This document shows, piece after piece, positions 36,975 to 49,039 of a DNA stretch of 64,000 nt (the first letter of the stretch is position 1; each line of letters opens with the position of its first letter). Source of the DNA: Glebionis coronaria (Eukaryota > Streptophyta > Magnoliopsida > Asterales > Asteraceae). Where the stretch lies: positions 385,911,039-385,975,038 of the forward strand of contig CM046879.1 of the NCBI GenBank assembly GCA_025667525.1, given 5' to 3'. The notes under the pieces are model-generated. The model was not told the DNA's origin. It saw only the letters and a list, made by a program, of their open reading frames with translations, and searched no databases. The translations under genes were made by a program, and so were the position numbers.

Positions 36975-38697
36975 TCAAGCCACAGGCTTTGAGATATTAA
37001 GCATCCCTAGCTCAGCAACTAGCCTGTTGAACGAAGGTTCAGCCAAAGGCTTTGTGAAAATGTCAGCTAGTTGCAGCTATGTGGGAACAAAGTGCAGCTT
37101 AATATCTCCCTTCATTATGTGATCCCTGATAAAGTGATACCTGATATCAATGTGTTTAGTACGAGAGTGAAGAACAGGGTTGTTGGAGATGGCAATGGCG
37201 CTGGTGTTGTCACAGAAGATTGGCACTTTGTCATATAAGATCTCATAGTCAGCCAATTGACTCTTCATCCAGAGCACCTGAGCACAACAGCTGGCAGCAG
37301 CAACATATTCTGCTTCAGTTGATGACATGGCCACAGAGTTTTGCTTCTTAGCACTCCATCCAACCAATTTTCCTCCTAGGATTTGACAGCTACCTCAGGT
37401 GCTTTTCCTGTCAATACAGCATCCAGCATAGTATGAATCTTAATAGGCCTTGAGATCAAAGCCTGATTCCTTGGGATACCATAGACCTAGGGAGGTTGTT
37501 CCTTTGAGATACCTGAAAATTTTCTTAACAGCCACTAGATGGGATTCTTTTGGGTTAGCTTGGTACCTTGCACAGAGACATGTGGAGAATTGGATATCAG
37601 AACGACTAGCCGTTAAATACATGAGTGACCTAAACATACCTCTATATAATGTCTCATTAACAGAGACCCCTGACTCATCAGGACCCAAGTTGTTGGGTGG
37701 AAGCATGGGGCATTTCACTGATTCACAATAAGGTAAGTCATATTTTTTAAGTAAATCTTTAACATACTTTTCTTGACAAATTGAAATTCCCTTAGGACAT
37801 TGTTTAATTTGAAAACCCAAAAAGTAAGTTAATCCACCCATCATACTCATCTCATATTTCTTGGTCATTAATTTAGCAAAACGTTTACTAAGATTAACAT
37901 TAGTTGACCCAAAGATGATGTCATCTACATAAATCTATACAATGATGAAATCACTCTTATCCTTGAAGGTAAAGAGTGTTATATCAATAGAACCCCTGAC
38001 AAAATTATTTTCTGATAAGAAATTAGAAAGAGTTTCATACCATGCTCTTGGAGCTTGTTTCAGCCCATACATGGCTTTGTGTAGTCTGTACACATGATTG
38101 GGAAACTCGCTGTTCTCGAATCCTTCAGGCTGTTCAACATATACTTCCTCAGCCAAATATCCGTTGAGGAAGGCACTCTTAACATCCATCTGATACACAG
38201 TGAAGTTCATATATGCAGCATAAGCAAGGAAGACTCTGATGGCTTCAAGTCTTGCCACAAGAGCAAACGTTTCATCATAATCAACCCCTTCAGTCTGTGT
38301 ATACCCCTGAGCCACCAGCCTGGCCTTGTTTCTGATGATGTTTCCAGTTTCATCCATCTTATTTCTATAAATCCATCTAGTGCCTGTGATGTTCTTACCA
38401 GGTGGAGCTGTCACTAGTGTCCATACCTTGTTCTTTTTGAACTGATTAATTTCTTCTTGTATAGCAGCTACCCACTCATCTTCCACAAGAGCCTCAGTTA
38501 CTCTCTTAGGTTCAATTTGAGAGAGAAATTCAGCAAAGAGACATTCATTGGTTGAGGCTGACTCTGAGTCATGAATTCGTTGTCTAGTAGTAACCCCTGC
38601 ATTAGGTTCCCCAATAATGTTGACAAGAAGAATGTGTTGATCTCTTGACCACTTAGTTTGAGGAGCTGGGGAATCATGTATATGGACAATTGTGGGG
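36975..38697 (-). pseudogene. pol: Sirevirus pol: reverse transcriptase and RNase H
   Basis: Copia RT hallmarks appear in order: [50 protein letters not shown] and the catalytic Y-V-D-D at about 37920-37930. An in-frame TAG (37935-37937) stands two codons before Y-V-D-D. RNase H follows, with S-T-E-A-E-Y and C-D-N-T-S-A-I, after another stop at about 37440. A third stop lies at 37077, before the terminal D-I-F-T-K-P-L segment typical of copia pol ends. The right end is the solo-LTR-like insertion. The enzyme makes cDNA. With three stops it cannot work as it stands. Confidence 0.9.
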
Positions 38698-38702
38698 GTA
38701 GC
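38698..38702. repeat. Target-site duplication GTAGC, left copy
   Basis: It matches 39749-39753 and flanks the insertion at 38703-39748. The Sirevirus pol frame continues on both sides. Confidence 0.85.
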
Positions 38703-39748
38703 TGTGATCGTATCTAGAGATCGTAACAAAGGAAAACCCTCATAAGATCGCAATAGAAAACAAAGAGTAACTTAAGCTGCAACGAATAAGCAGTTAAACC
38801 AATAAGCACTTACCAACTTTTAGACAAGAGTAATTAAGAACAAATTTGACAAATTTTGGAATCTAAACACGTGAACTTTGTAACACGAACTTTAAAACGA
38901 TAAAACTTTTAAGAAAGCTTAAAAGTAAATGAGCTAAACATATGAATAAGCTAATAAGCACAAACAGCTTAAAGCTCAAACGTATAAGAACTTATGTAGG
39001 AATAAAAAGATGAGCTTTTTAATCACTTAAACATCAAAATCAATCACGGATCATTAATATTTCGGATCAAAGGTAAACCAAAATCAAGAAAGGTAGAAAG
39101 AGATTAATGAACAAAAAGCTTAACTTGAAATTGTGATTAATGAAATCGAAATACAAGGATGATTAAAAGCTTAAACTTGAAAGATAAAAATAAAAAAAAT
39201 GAAACTTAGTGAGAGAAAGTTTAAAACTTTCTCTCTCTAAAAACTAGAAAGGAAAATTGAAAAATAAAACTAGCTAACCCCCTCCTAATGTGTTTAGGAG
39301 GGTATTTATAGGAGATGGGAAGGTGCATGTGTTCCCTTCTTTCTTTATTTCTTCACGACTCGATTTAAATTCTTTGTCTTTTTCGACGTCGTCTCGGGAT
39401 TTGTCGATGTAACTTGAACTTGTCTTGTAATTTTCTTCTTCTATTAAACTTGAGTTCTTCGACTTCGTTAAACTTCCGTCTTTAGACTTTTTCTTCGATA
39501 AATCTTCAGAATAGGCCTTGGACTTCCGTTCTTTTTTCACTCTTGATCTTTTGACTTCGTCTTTTCTCGTTTTCGTCGATAAAAGCCCGTGATAACCCAT
39601 GCTTTCTTCCTTTTTCATCTTTTGGTCCTAAAACACAATAAAAACACAAACCACGCATAATTCTGACTTTTATGACATAAAATACACGTTTTGGTCTTGT
39701 TATTATTGGAAATAGGTGGTAAAAGGATAAGTGTTTTCACACTTATTA
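38703..39748 (-). mobile_element. Solo-LTR-like insertion in Sirevirus pol (1,046 bp)
   Basis: The insertion is flanked by GTAGC and contains no coding sequence. Its right two thirds resemble the E4 LTR (59084-61181): shared AATAAGCTAATAAGCA-type text, TATA box and the last 30 bases to CACACTTATTA. It begins TGTGATCG and ends TTATTA, so the ends are TG...TA. No internal region accompanies it. A single LTR left by recombination is the simplest reading. It is half the length of the E4 LTR, so it belongs to a related family or a shortened variant. Confidence 0.78.
39302..39310 (-). promoter_or_regulatory. TATA-like box with adjoining hairpin in the solo LTR
   Basis: The minus strand reads TATAAATAC. 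Directly next to it is an inverted repeat CCTCCTAA/TTAGGAGG (39281-39288, 39294-39301). The E4 LTR has the same TATA text at 60745-60754. Confidence 0.55.
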
Positions 39749-40125
39749 GTAGCTGAAACTATTTGAGTTTCATCCTGCTGAATAGGAGGGCTTTCTTCAA
39801 AGATGACTTCAGTTTCTATGTCAACTTCAGCCAATTCAAGGGGTACAAACTCATTATCAGCAGGAGAGTCTTCAAGGGTTTGAAGAATTGGTGAGTCATC
39901 TACAGTAGTTGAGGATGATGGACTACAAGAAGGCTATGGTTCTTCTTCATCAAGTTCCTGAGAGGTAGGAACTTCAATGTTGTGTGTAGACAAAGGATCA
40001 AAAGCAGGAACATAAGGAGTGAGAGTGTTGGAGTGATGATGGTGATGACAGGAAGGTCTTGGTTCTGAGAATTCATCACATGGAAAGGACACATTTTCAT
40101 TAAAATCAATTTCATCACCCTCTGT
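39749..40125 (-). pseudogene. pol: Sirevirus pol linker between integrase and RT
   Basis: The first five bases are the right GTAGC duplication. The rest is a weakly conserved, acidic and S/P-rich linker in minus frame, with at least one stop, joining the integrase C-terminal part to RT. No catalytic motif. Confidence 0.6.
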
Positions 40126-41410
40126 TCATATTCTCTGTATGACATCATCATCTTCATTGAATCTGACATGAAAGGTTTCTTCTACTTCTTGTCTTCTAGT
40201 ATTGAATACTCTGAAGGCTTTGGCTGTGGGAGAGTATCCTAAGAAGAAACCATCATCAGCTTTTTCATCAAATTTTCCAAGTTTATCCCTGTAGTTACAA
40301 ATGAACATACGACATCCAAAAACATGGAAATAACTAACATCTGGAGCTCTATTTCTAAAAACTTCATAGGAAGTTTTTCCATGTCTTTTCGATAATGATT
40401 GATCTATTTTGGGTGTAGCAAGTAGTGTGAACAGCTTCTCCCCAAAATTGCTTTGGTAAAGCTGCACCATTTAACATAGTCTTGGCTACTTCAATCAAAG
40501 TCATGTTTCTTCTTTCAGCCACACCATTTTGTTCAGGGGTGCCAGCTAAAGAGAAGTTTTGTGATATTCCCTTTTCATCACAAAAATATTCAAGTTGTTG
40601 ATTCTTGAATTCAGTACCATTATCACTTCTTAGAGCTTTGACTCTAACATCATTCATATTTTCAACCTGTCTGATGAAGGACATGATGGTATCAGCAGCA
40701 TCACTTTTCCTTCTAAGGAAGAAAACCCATGTATACCTTGAAAATTCATCAACTATGACCAAGGTGTATTTGTTGTGATTAATGGTCTGAGGTTTGACAG
40801 GCCCAAACAAATCCATGTGAAGGAGATGTAAGCACTTGTCAATAGAAAATGATTGCCTGGTCTTAAAAGAAGACATGTGATGCTTTCCCTTGACACAGGC
40901 TGAACAAGTCTTGTCTTTAGAAAACTTTACTGGAGGTAGACCAGCAACCAGGTTTTGTGTGGCTATCTTGTTGATGTTCTTAAAGTTGAGATAAGACAGT
41001 CTTTTGTGCCACAACCAATTGACACTTTCAGAGGCTTTAGCTAGAAAAAAATTGGAGCTGTCTTCAGAGCAAGCCACCATGTTGATGACATAGACATCTC
41101 TCCTTCTTGGTGCGATAAGCACCACATCATTGTTCTTGTTGAATATGGTTCCATGAGTCTTAGTAAACAAAACCTTGTAGTCAGCATCACACAATTGACT
41201 CATGCTAATAAGATTGTGTTTAAGACCATTCACATATGCAACCCTTGTAAAAGTTATCCCATTGCAGTTCACCGAGCCGTATCCCTCTGTGTCGCCTGAA
41301 GAATTATCCACAAACACCACTTTAGGACCTGGCTCCTTTGAGTATCTGTGCAGGTATTGTCGAATCACTGTCATGTGTCTAGAACAGCCACTGTCTAGAT
41401 ACCATACCAA
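40126..41410 (-). pseudogene. pol: Sirevirus pol: protease, integrase zinc domain and catalytic core
   Basis: The aspartic protease motif W-Y-L-D-S-G-C-S-R-H-M-T starts the frame. The pre-integrase segment has L-W-H-K-R-L-S-Y and C-S-A-C-V-K-G-K-H. The integrase core shows all three acidic positions: H-M-D-L-F-G-P, L-R-S-D-N-G-T-E-F and P-E-Q-N-G-V-A-E-R. A frameshift near 40470-40364 moves the rest into another frame, which carries the C-terminal Y-F-H-V-F-G-C segment and K-F-D-E-K-A-D-D-G-F-F-L-G-Y. Integrase before RT fixes the element as Ty1/copia. Integrase would join cDNA to the genome. Confidence 0.9.
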
Positions 41411-41448
41411 TTTGTTAAGATGTTTCTACACAGATACATAGAAACAAG

Positions 41449-43954
41449 TTAGTTCCTATGGTGAACCCACTTTCCAGTGGGTTCCCTGAATTGCTGATTA
41501 GCAACTCTCGAGTTCCTATAGAACTTTTGACGATGGGAAGGACAGTTAGCTGTCTCGTGGGCGAAACTTCCACAGATATCACATCCTGGAAAGTCACCAC
41601 ACTCATCTAAGTGATGGTCTGTGAACCCACAAAATTTACAGGGAGGATAAGGTCTGTATTTACCTATTTGTCTCTTAGAATCCTGTTGTCTCTCCCTAGA
41701 AGGTGTCTGAGATCTCTTAACAACTATTTGTCTAGCATGATCTATGGTCATGTGATGAGAGTTTTTACAGATATTGCAGTAAGGTTTGACTATCCTTTCA
41801 CCTTTGGGTTCACCTAGAATAGACTTAGGTTCATGGGAAGTAGAGCATTCAGCGGAAGGCTTAATATGTTGTTTTAAGAGTTCTACTTCTTTCATTAATG
41901 ACAACAGGCGTTCTTCAGTTGAGGAATCAACTTTGTTCACAGATTTTGTTGAGACAGGCTTAAAGGCAACTTGCTTAAGAGATTGTTTAGCAGGTACAGA
42001 AAATACCTTAGCTGGTGGTTTCTCAACATCTGTTTTGGGTTCACCCTTAGCTCCTCTAGAGGAACTAGCGGGTTCAACTCCTGAGAGTTTAGGTAAGGGT
42101 GGTAATTCAACCACATCTTCAGAGACAGGGTCATCAGTCAAGAGGGGATCTGACATATGAATTGTCTCTGTAGATTTGAAAACAATCTCTTTGGGTTTGG
42201 TGAGAATTTTCAACTTATTTTTCTTGGGAGAGATATCCCTTTTAATATCAGTAGGTAGTTCATCATTAAGCAATTGATCTATAGTGAACCTACTACACAG
42301 CCATTATTCAATAACCTTGTTTAATTCAGATACTTGATCATTTAAGGTACTATTCTTCAAGGTTAACCTATTGACTTCGTTTTGAAGAGATATCTTTTCT
42401 AAATTAACCCGTTTAAGAGTTTCACATTCAGCCTTTGTAGTTAAGAGTTCATTTTTAACAGAGTGAAACTTATCAATCAAGTTCTTTCTTTGTTCCTCAA
42501 CAAAGGGCAAATCAACAATAGTGTAATCAAGGACATGTTTGCGTTCATCACTATCAGACATAGATAAAAGCCTGTGTACCTTTTTCATTGTGATGTCAAC
42601 CCGTTGTCCTGATCTTGCATCTTCTTTCCCAACATCTGAAGTCAGCGGCTCATCATTTCAATCATACGCTTCAGCTACCAACCATTTCTCTGTCTTTTTA
42701 TCACCCGCTTTCTTCTTAGACAAAGCTTCAAGCTTCAAAATCATCTGTTCTAACTCAGCTTTAAGTGCCTTATACTTGTTTTGTAATCCTTCTTCTCATT
42801 ATCTAAGGAGTTGAATTGGTGAGATGAGTTTTTGTTTTGTGATTTGAACTTGTAAGGTTTGTTGGAAGATGATGGATATGAAGGTGAGGATGTCTTTGTG
42901 GAAGGACAGTCTTTTTAGAAGTGTCCAAGTTTTCCACAGGCAAAACAAGTTTCTTTTGATTTGTCGGTTTGTTTGCTAGCTGATCTTATTCTCCCTGATC
43001 TTTTGTAGAATCTTCTTTGATTGGCTAGCAAGGCTCTTTCATGAAATTCAGCATTAAGGTCTGTCAAGAACTCTTGGCTGCTACGAGTGTCTTCTTCAAC
43101 ATCAGATTCGCTGTCATGAGGGTGTGGGGTAGAAATCAAAGCTTTAGAAGTTTCTCCTTGAACTCCAAATCTTTCAGTCTCTGATTTGTATATAGTATCA
43201 ATCAGCCCTTCTTCATAATTGTACTTTCCATAAAGCTGAGCTAAGTTTTCATTCTTGATTGAGTTATTGGCTCTATGAGTCTGATTCATACTCAGCCATT
43301 TTCTTGGAAGGCTGTTGACAAATGTGGCATTAATTTCAGCTTGACCAATGGTGACATCATTCATAGCAAGGTCATTGATAAGAATCTTCAGCCTTTTATA
43401 TGTTTGTTGAACCTTTTCACCTTAAGTGCCTTGAAAGCATTGAATTGAAGTCTGAGTGCCTGAATCTTGGTTTTTCTGGTTTCAGAGGGTCCTTCATGAC
43501 CAAGGATAAAGTCTGTCCACATTTGTTTGGCTGTGGGATACTGAATGACAGACTTCATGATGTGTTTGGGAAGACAGGATATGATGATGCTTTTGAGACG
43601 TTTGTCTTGGTTTGCCAATTTCCTATCAGCTGGAGTCCATTATTTGAGAGGTTTCGGAAGAGGGTTCTCATCAGTAAAGGTAAGCGCCATGGGAACATAA
43701 GTATCATTGTCTAGAATTTCTAGAAGAAATGGTTCAAGTCCATCAAGATACACGAGGAATTGACTCTTCCAACTAGTAAAATCTTCTTCATCAAAGACTG
43801 GTACACTGGTCACATGAGATCCGTCTCTTGAGTCAAGAAGTTGAGGTAGATCATCTTCATTTGGAGGTGGAGGAGTGAGTCTTGTTGAAGTTGGTGGTGC
43901 ATTGGTGTTGGTGTTCCCAGAAGACGATGGTGGTGCATTGGTAGTTTCCGGCAT
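41449..43954 (-). pseudogene. gag: Sirevirus gag, five frame pieces
   Basis: Pieces on minus: 43954-43640 (start, P/T-rich N-terminus then F-T-S-W-K-S-Q-F-L), 43618-43388 and 43364-42915 (UBN2-type Gag core, ending at a TAG inside the first C-F-A-C-G-K-L-G-H zinc knuckle), 42588-42304 (coiled coil of leucine-rich heptads), and 42273-41449 (linker then three Cys/His modules: C-N-I-C...H, C-K-F-C-G-F-T-D-H-H...C and C-D-I-C-G-S-F-A-H...C). Long coiled-coil Gags with several zinc modules are usual in Sireviruses. Frame changes and stops separate the pieces, so it is a decayed gene. The protein would form the particle and bind RNA. Confidence 0.85.
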
Positions 43955-44010
43955 GGTGGATCTTGATTATAAAACTTAGAACGATGTTTTTGAAGGTTTT
44001 AATATCAAAC

Positions 44011-44027
44011 ACCGCTCTAATACAAAT
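44011..44027 (-). other. Sirevirus primer binding site, degenerate initiator Met type
   Basis: The minus strand next to the 5' LTR reads TTTGTATTAGAGCGG, which fits TGGTATCAGAGC with two or three changes. The short leader to gag (43955-44010) shows nothing else. Confidence 0.6.
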
Positions 44028-44770
44028 TGAAAGTCCCTAAACAATGCTTGAAAACTAAGCTTAACTAACCAACACATATAATTACTTTTCAAATGTAATA
44101 CTTATTATTGTATAATAAAGAATTACAAGTGTTACGGATAACACCATTTGATGACAATGTGTTGTGCACACTTTGAACAACTAAAACCCTAACTTAAGAA
44201 CACCGTCACAACTGTTTGGTTCTTCAAGTTATAAGCATTAATGTATGAAATCTATCAAAGTGTTAAACGTTAATGCTGGGCTACATATCCTATTTATAGT
44301 GATACGAGGTTGACCTAAGTACTAGTTGATGGTGACTACACAAGATAGACACTTGTTAGACATCTGTCACAAGATGATCTTTTATTCTTGGTAGTCTACC
44401 ACAATGCTTTAGGGAAACAGAGATGACACAGTTTCCCTTTTCTTCATAGTCTCGTACACACCAAGGTATTTCCAAAGTGTTCTGAGTGTTAACAGGGTAT
44501 TGCCACCCCTGTTAACCCTCAACCCCTCAGAGTCCCTGATACATCTTGGTTGTTATCCATCACAGCCAATGAGTATGTCTTCAAGTAATCTTTCACTTCC
44601 TTGACAATGTCTCTGACATGGACTCCTCTGAGGTTGCTCATAGAGACTTAGATATTTGTGAGTCTTGCAATAATTGCCTGCCTCCTAGGCAAAGGCAAGT
44701 GACTATCTAACAGCTTGCTTTGTGTTTAAATCAATGATACATGGAATCTAACAAACTTAGATTCCCAACA
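44028..44770 (-). repeat. Sirevirus 5' LTR (743 bp)
   Basis: In the sense direction it starts TGTTGGGAATC and ends GGGACTTTCA, ordinary copia LTR ends. It lies between the primer site and E3 sequence (44771 on). A TATA-like TATAAATAGG is at 44289-44298 on minus. The partner LTR is not in the window. Confidence 0.85.
44289..44298 (-). promoter_or_regulatory. TATA box in Sirevirus 5' LTR
   Basis: TATAAATAGG on minus, about 475 bp from the sense start of the LTR. Confidence 0.6.
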
Positions 44771-46406
44771 TAAGCATTTAACGAGATCATTGTTATTATA
44801 AGTTAGCAACACAATCATATCTCATGAGTGTTAATTACACACCTAAACTCCCTTATTCCTAATTGGTATCTCTTATATTTTATTTTTGTCTTAATGATCA
44901 CGAGGTTACATCATTGACTTATGCGTGAATAGAGATTAGGCCTAAAAATAGAGTTTTAACGGTGTAACCAAAATCATCGAATTAATAATTCACCCTATTA
45001 GACAACGATGTAAAAAAATTAAGTCAACAAGAAGGATCGATAAACACAATTTTAGAACGGTTTTAAACATGAGACTTATTACCATGACTTTTATTATCCG
45101 CCATCATCGATGGTTTTATTATCATGGTTTACCTTCATATTTTATTCAACTTCGCCATGAAGCTTTTATTATGACTTTGGTCTTGCCCTTGTCTTTTATT
45201 ATCCGCCATCATCGGTGGTTTTATTATGACTTGACGTATATCCTCACGCTAAAGCGAATTTTGGATCTTTAAAGCGTGGAAGATTATGGCTTGTTTCACT
45301 TTCAATTTGGGCATAGATTTTTCGGCCTTGTGAGCTTAAAATTTTTGCTTAATTTAGGTGAGCACTTGAAATCTTATTATTTGGTGAAGCTTTTGATTAT
45401 TCGGGGTGCCAATACTTCAAAACTGTGACGCTGGCGATACCTTAATGTTTTCCCAATTCAATTACATGGAAGCTACTAAAACAAATTAGAAACCAACAAT
45501 AGTGACTAAACCGCTAAATCAATATTTATTAACAATTTATTATCAAAAGAGTGGGGAGAATAAGCTAATAATTACTACACATGAGATCATGAAAGATTAC
45601 GAGACTTATAAATAACTCTATCATTTCTCGTCCTCATTGAAGAGACTTAGCCTAAAAATTTAAGGAATCGAAGCTAGGTGCTCAACACGTACGGTCGAGT
45701 CAAAAATTACTCATAGTCTCACCATCGAAAAACCTACATTCGTGTCTTAAACACTTATGAAGAATACGAAAAAAAAAATTAAAATTTGGCCATTTTTAGC
45801 CTTATACTAAAACTAAACATTGTCCTTAATGTTTCGAGTCAAAAATTGGATTGCGTAGTGACGTAAGCAAGGTGAAGTATCTACTCACCCCCTATACTAA
45901 AACTAAACATTGTCCTTAATGTTTCGAGTCTAGGGGTGAAAACACCCCCATACTAGAGACGAAGTCGAATGCTTAATCTCGAGCATGGAAAGGGTAAAAC
46001 GAATAACCTAAAAGCAGTTTATGAATTATGCTTAACAAGATAAATGTTAGAACATAAAAGGATATCATCGGATATCGGAATCTCCAAAGGCAATGATCGA
46101 AGCTCGAGTCCTACGTAAAACGAACACGAGAGGCTTCAATGATGACGATGAACCTATGAATCACAATCACAAACAACCACGAAACAAAGGTGGAAGAGCA
46201 CAAGTCCCCTCGTTACACTATTAGAAAAACGATAATATATACAATGATAAGCATGAGAAACCCCCCACGAGGCACCTTGCTTTTGTTAACCGAGTTAGAA
46301 GCTCGACTCGAATCCCCATAAATGTGATCATTTAGGGATAATCTTGGTTTTGTCATTTTTGGTGGGGCTAACACGATAAACAATGCCCAAAAGTACATGG
46401 ACTACT
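44771..46406 (-). other. E3 3' non-coding region (partial)
   Basis: Related to the E2 and E4 3' regions. The AAACATTG...AATGTTT hairpin occurs twice, 90 bp apart (45815-45834, 45905-45924), each with one mismatch in the stem. A 36-bp direct repeat around CCGCCATCATCG is at about 45089-45125 and 45196-45232. TAAGC at 44771-44775 is the presumed Sirevirus target duplication. Confidence 0.7.
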
Positions 46407-47161
46407 TTAAAACCCCGATATACGTATACCGGGGTCAAAGATAGCGTCCTCGTTTTCGGATGAAAGACGAAACAACGCCACTCCAACTAGAACCCCAATG
46501 GGGTAGAAGAAAATAGATGAGAACTAGAAAGGTGGGGCAATGGGTAAGGCAATATTATGAGCTACTCGAGGTAGACTCACACCAAGCAAATGGATAAGAT
46601 TTCCATTTATTTCGTCGGTGGAAGACCGAGATTTCCCTTTACAAGCAATTCCGGGATCGTAAATCTCGTCCTCGATGGAGAAAAGTGAGGGAACATAAGG
46701 GGCTTCCCCCACACTAGATCCACACACACCATCGTCAAAAGGAGTAGACGAGGAGGTAGCACTCATAAAACGATGTGATGACGGAGTTAAACTTGTAGAA
46801 AAATATTTTAAATCAAATTTAAAATCCTTTCCTTTTTCATTGTTTTTAAACTCTTTATGAAAACCCGATTGAATAATGTCGACAATATTTGGCGTGTCAA
46901 ATTCAAAATTAGTCGCGCTAAAAATCCTCACATTTAATTTATTGGTGGGAGAGGTGGTGGATTATATAAGTTCTCAAAACGTCGATCAATAAAGAACATC
47001 GCTCCCTCGGCGTCTACATACTCGTCATCCTCATGAACGTCGACCTCATCGATTTCTTCATCAAAGATAGGCTTGTCAAACCAAGGTTTGTCATTCCCCT
47101 CCTTGAGTATCTTAGAAACTCTCTCGAAAAGATCACGATCAAGCACGAAACCATCATTCAT
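46407..47161 (-). pseudogene. E3 conserved C-terminal tail
   Basis: This continues the protease frame after a TAA (the matching place in E4 has CAA, glutamine). It has a D-R-D-L-F-E-R-V-S-K-I-L segment, a frame shift near 46934, then T-P-S-S-H-R...C-G-S-S-V-G-E-A-P-Y-V-P, E-D-E-I-Y-D-P-G-I, a TAG at about 46524, a hydrophobic segment and a final N-E-D-A-I-F-D-P-G-I six residues before the stop. It parallels the E2 tail closely. No known domain. Confidence 0.75.
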
Positions 47162-48901
47162 TTATGGGGATTGTTGATAAGTTAAATCCTCACGAATGCG
47201 GTAAATGTAATTCTCATTTGAGGAGTGTTGATTAGGTAACTCCTCGAGAATTGGATTTTGGGTCAAATGAGTTGGTTCGTCATCGAAAATAAGACATTCC
47301 AACTCATTTAGTTCATCCTTGATTTTGGAAAGAGCTACCTCACTTGTAGGTGAAAGTGGAGGCAAAAGAGCTAGCTCTCGTTCAATGATTTCCTCGATCT
47401 CGGGATCAAACTCGTAATCATCGTACTTCACACATTTCTTTTTAGGAGAATCAAAAATTGCATGTGGATTTTGAAGTACGTGATCAATATCAGCAAAATC
47501 GCCATCGTCATCATCAAAGAAAGAGTCGATGTGAGCACTCACAACCATGGTCTTACAAGTCGCATGACTATGCTTAGGTGACTTTTCTAAGACGAGAGGA
47601 TCGATGTCGATAAAACCTTTCGCCTCAACGGGTGTTGGGCTAGGAAATGGAGGTACTTCAATGGAGTTAGAAGTTGAAGCCTCAAAGACGTGGTCCTTCG
47701 AAGGTGGTGAAGACGAGTCCGTTTTGGTCATTGTCGTGATGGCACTAACGTCGCCCTTCGGAATTGGTCGTTCACTTGTTTCATCGAATACATCCCAACG
47801 TGATTTTTCATTCACAAATTTACACTTACCCTTTTGAATTAGGTACTCGTATTCTTTATCATTAAAATCATCATCTTTAAAACCGTTTTTCTTAATTCTT
47901 TCAAAACATGCATTAAGCCTCATAGTTTCCGCTAAAGTTAACATTTTGAAATCATTAGAATTTGAAACATTATGGTTTGAAACCTCGGTTTTTTCATTAT
48001 CATAAGACACTTGGGATTTATTCATGAAAAGGTCCATTTTATCCTCCCCATATCTCATAGTAAGTCTCCCCACATGAACATCGATTACGGTTCGAGCTGT
48101 CGATAAAAATAGTCGACCTAAAATAATGGGACATTGAGGGTCACACTCGTAATCGGATATAATGAAATCCACGGGAAAAACAAACTTTCCAACTTTAACA
48201 TAGACATCCTCGACTATTCCAATTGGTATAAGTTGTGTACAATTTGCAAGCTCGATAGTCATGTTCGTGTGTGTAAGTGAAGGCAATCTCATCAATTTCC
48301 AAAGAGAATGAAGCATGAGATTGATGCTAGCACCTAAATCGGCAAGGGCTAAACATCCCTCAATCTCGGAAAAATCACAAGGTAATAGAAATTGGCCCGG
48401 ATCCTCTTCCTTTCTCGGCATATGCCTTTTAGGTTTTTTAAGAAGGATCGATGCACAAGTTTCTTCAAGGGTTACTTTGGTTAGGTCAATAAAGCTCTCT
48501 TTTTGAACCATGGATGGAATTTGAGGTACACGAGGGTGTGCACTCTTTTCCTTGGTCGCCACGTTCACCCCATCGAATTTAGAACAATAATACGTCTTAG
48601 AAGTCGAGGGTTGATAAGAAGGAACAACTCGAAATCCATCAAGGGTAGGGGTAATCACACGACTTTTTCCACAAGACGAGGCGGCTTTACATTGTTCCTT
48701 CGGATTTTCAATGGTGTCACTAGGTAACGAACTCGATGAAGCACCCGAGGATTTGTTCATAATAGCCGAAAACATCTTTTTAATATCAATTTGTCCTTGC
48801 TCAATCTTCGTGTTTTGAAGTTTTAAAGTATTAGAAAAGTCGTTTTTCACAGTACCAATTTCTCCCTCTAATCGTCTCATATTAGCCTCATTCGTTTTCA
48901 T
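47162..48901 (-). pseudogene. pro: E3 aspartic protease region (579 codons)
   Basis: The open part of the E3 polyprotein. The N-terminal portion is a short coiled coil. The protease has A-D-L-G-A-S and, about 90 residues on, I-L-G-R-L-F. The C-terminal 250 residues are acidic and include E-I-I-E-R-E-L-A-L-L-P-P-L and P-I-L-E-E-L-P-N-Q, both found again in E4. It has no RT. Processing of Gag is the expected role. The upstream Gag is decayed. Confidence 0.82.
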
Positions 48902-49039
48902 GTAATTTTGAAAATCGTTTGACGAACTATTTTGATTTGAATTAAAGTTCCCTTGGTTTTGCTTGTTTCTTTGAAAATTTCCTTGATTACCACTTGAAAA
49001 AGTGTTTTCTTGATTGTTGTTGTTTGAAAAATTCGATTT

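Larger units (their letters stand above)
19615..44770 (-). mobile_element. Sirevirus-like Ty1/copia element with multiple insertions; 3' LTR outside window
   Basis: Reading on minus from the right: 5' LTR (44028-44770), primer site, a long gag with several zinc modules, copia-order pol (protease, integrase, RT, RNase H) ending near 36975, then a third ORF (36628 down to 19615). A third ORF downstream of pol together with this Gag type points to the Sirevirus group. It is interrupted by a solo-LTR-like insert, E2, an 864-bp insert and E1, and by several stops and frameshifts, so it is not autonomous. The base pairs right of the LTR (TAAGC, 44771-44775) are the expected target duplication. The other copy must lie beyond the left edge. 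Confidence 0.88.

Noticed and set aside
39274..39618. 114-codon Lys/Glu/Ser-rich frame in the solo LTR as a gene
   Set aside because: It overlaps the TATA-like site and LTR body, is low complexity, and has no counterpart in the E4 LTR.
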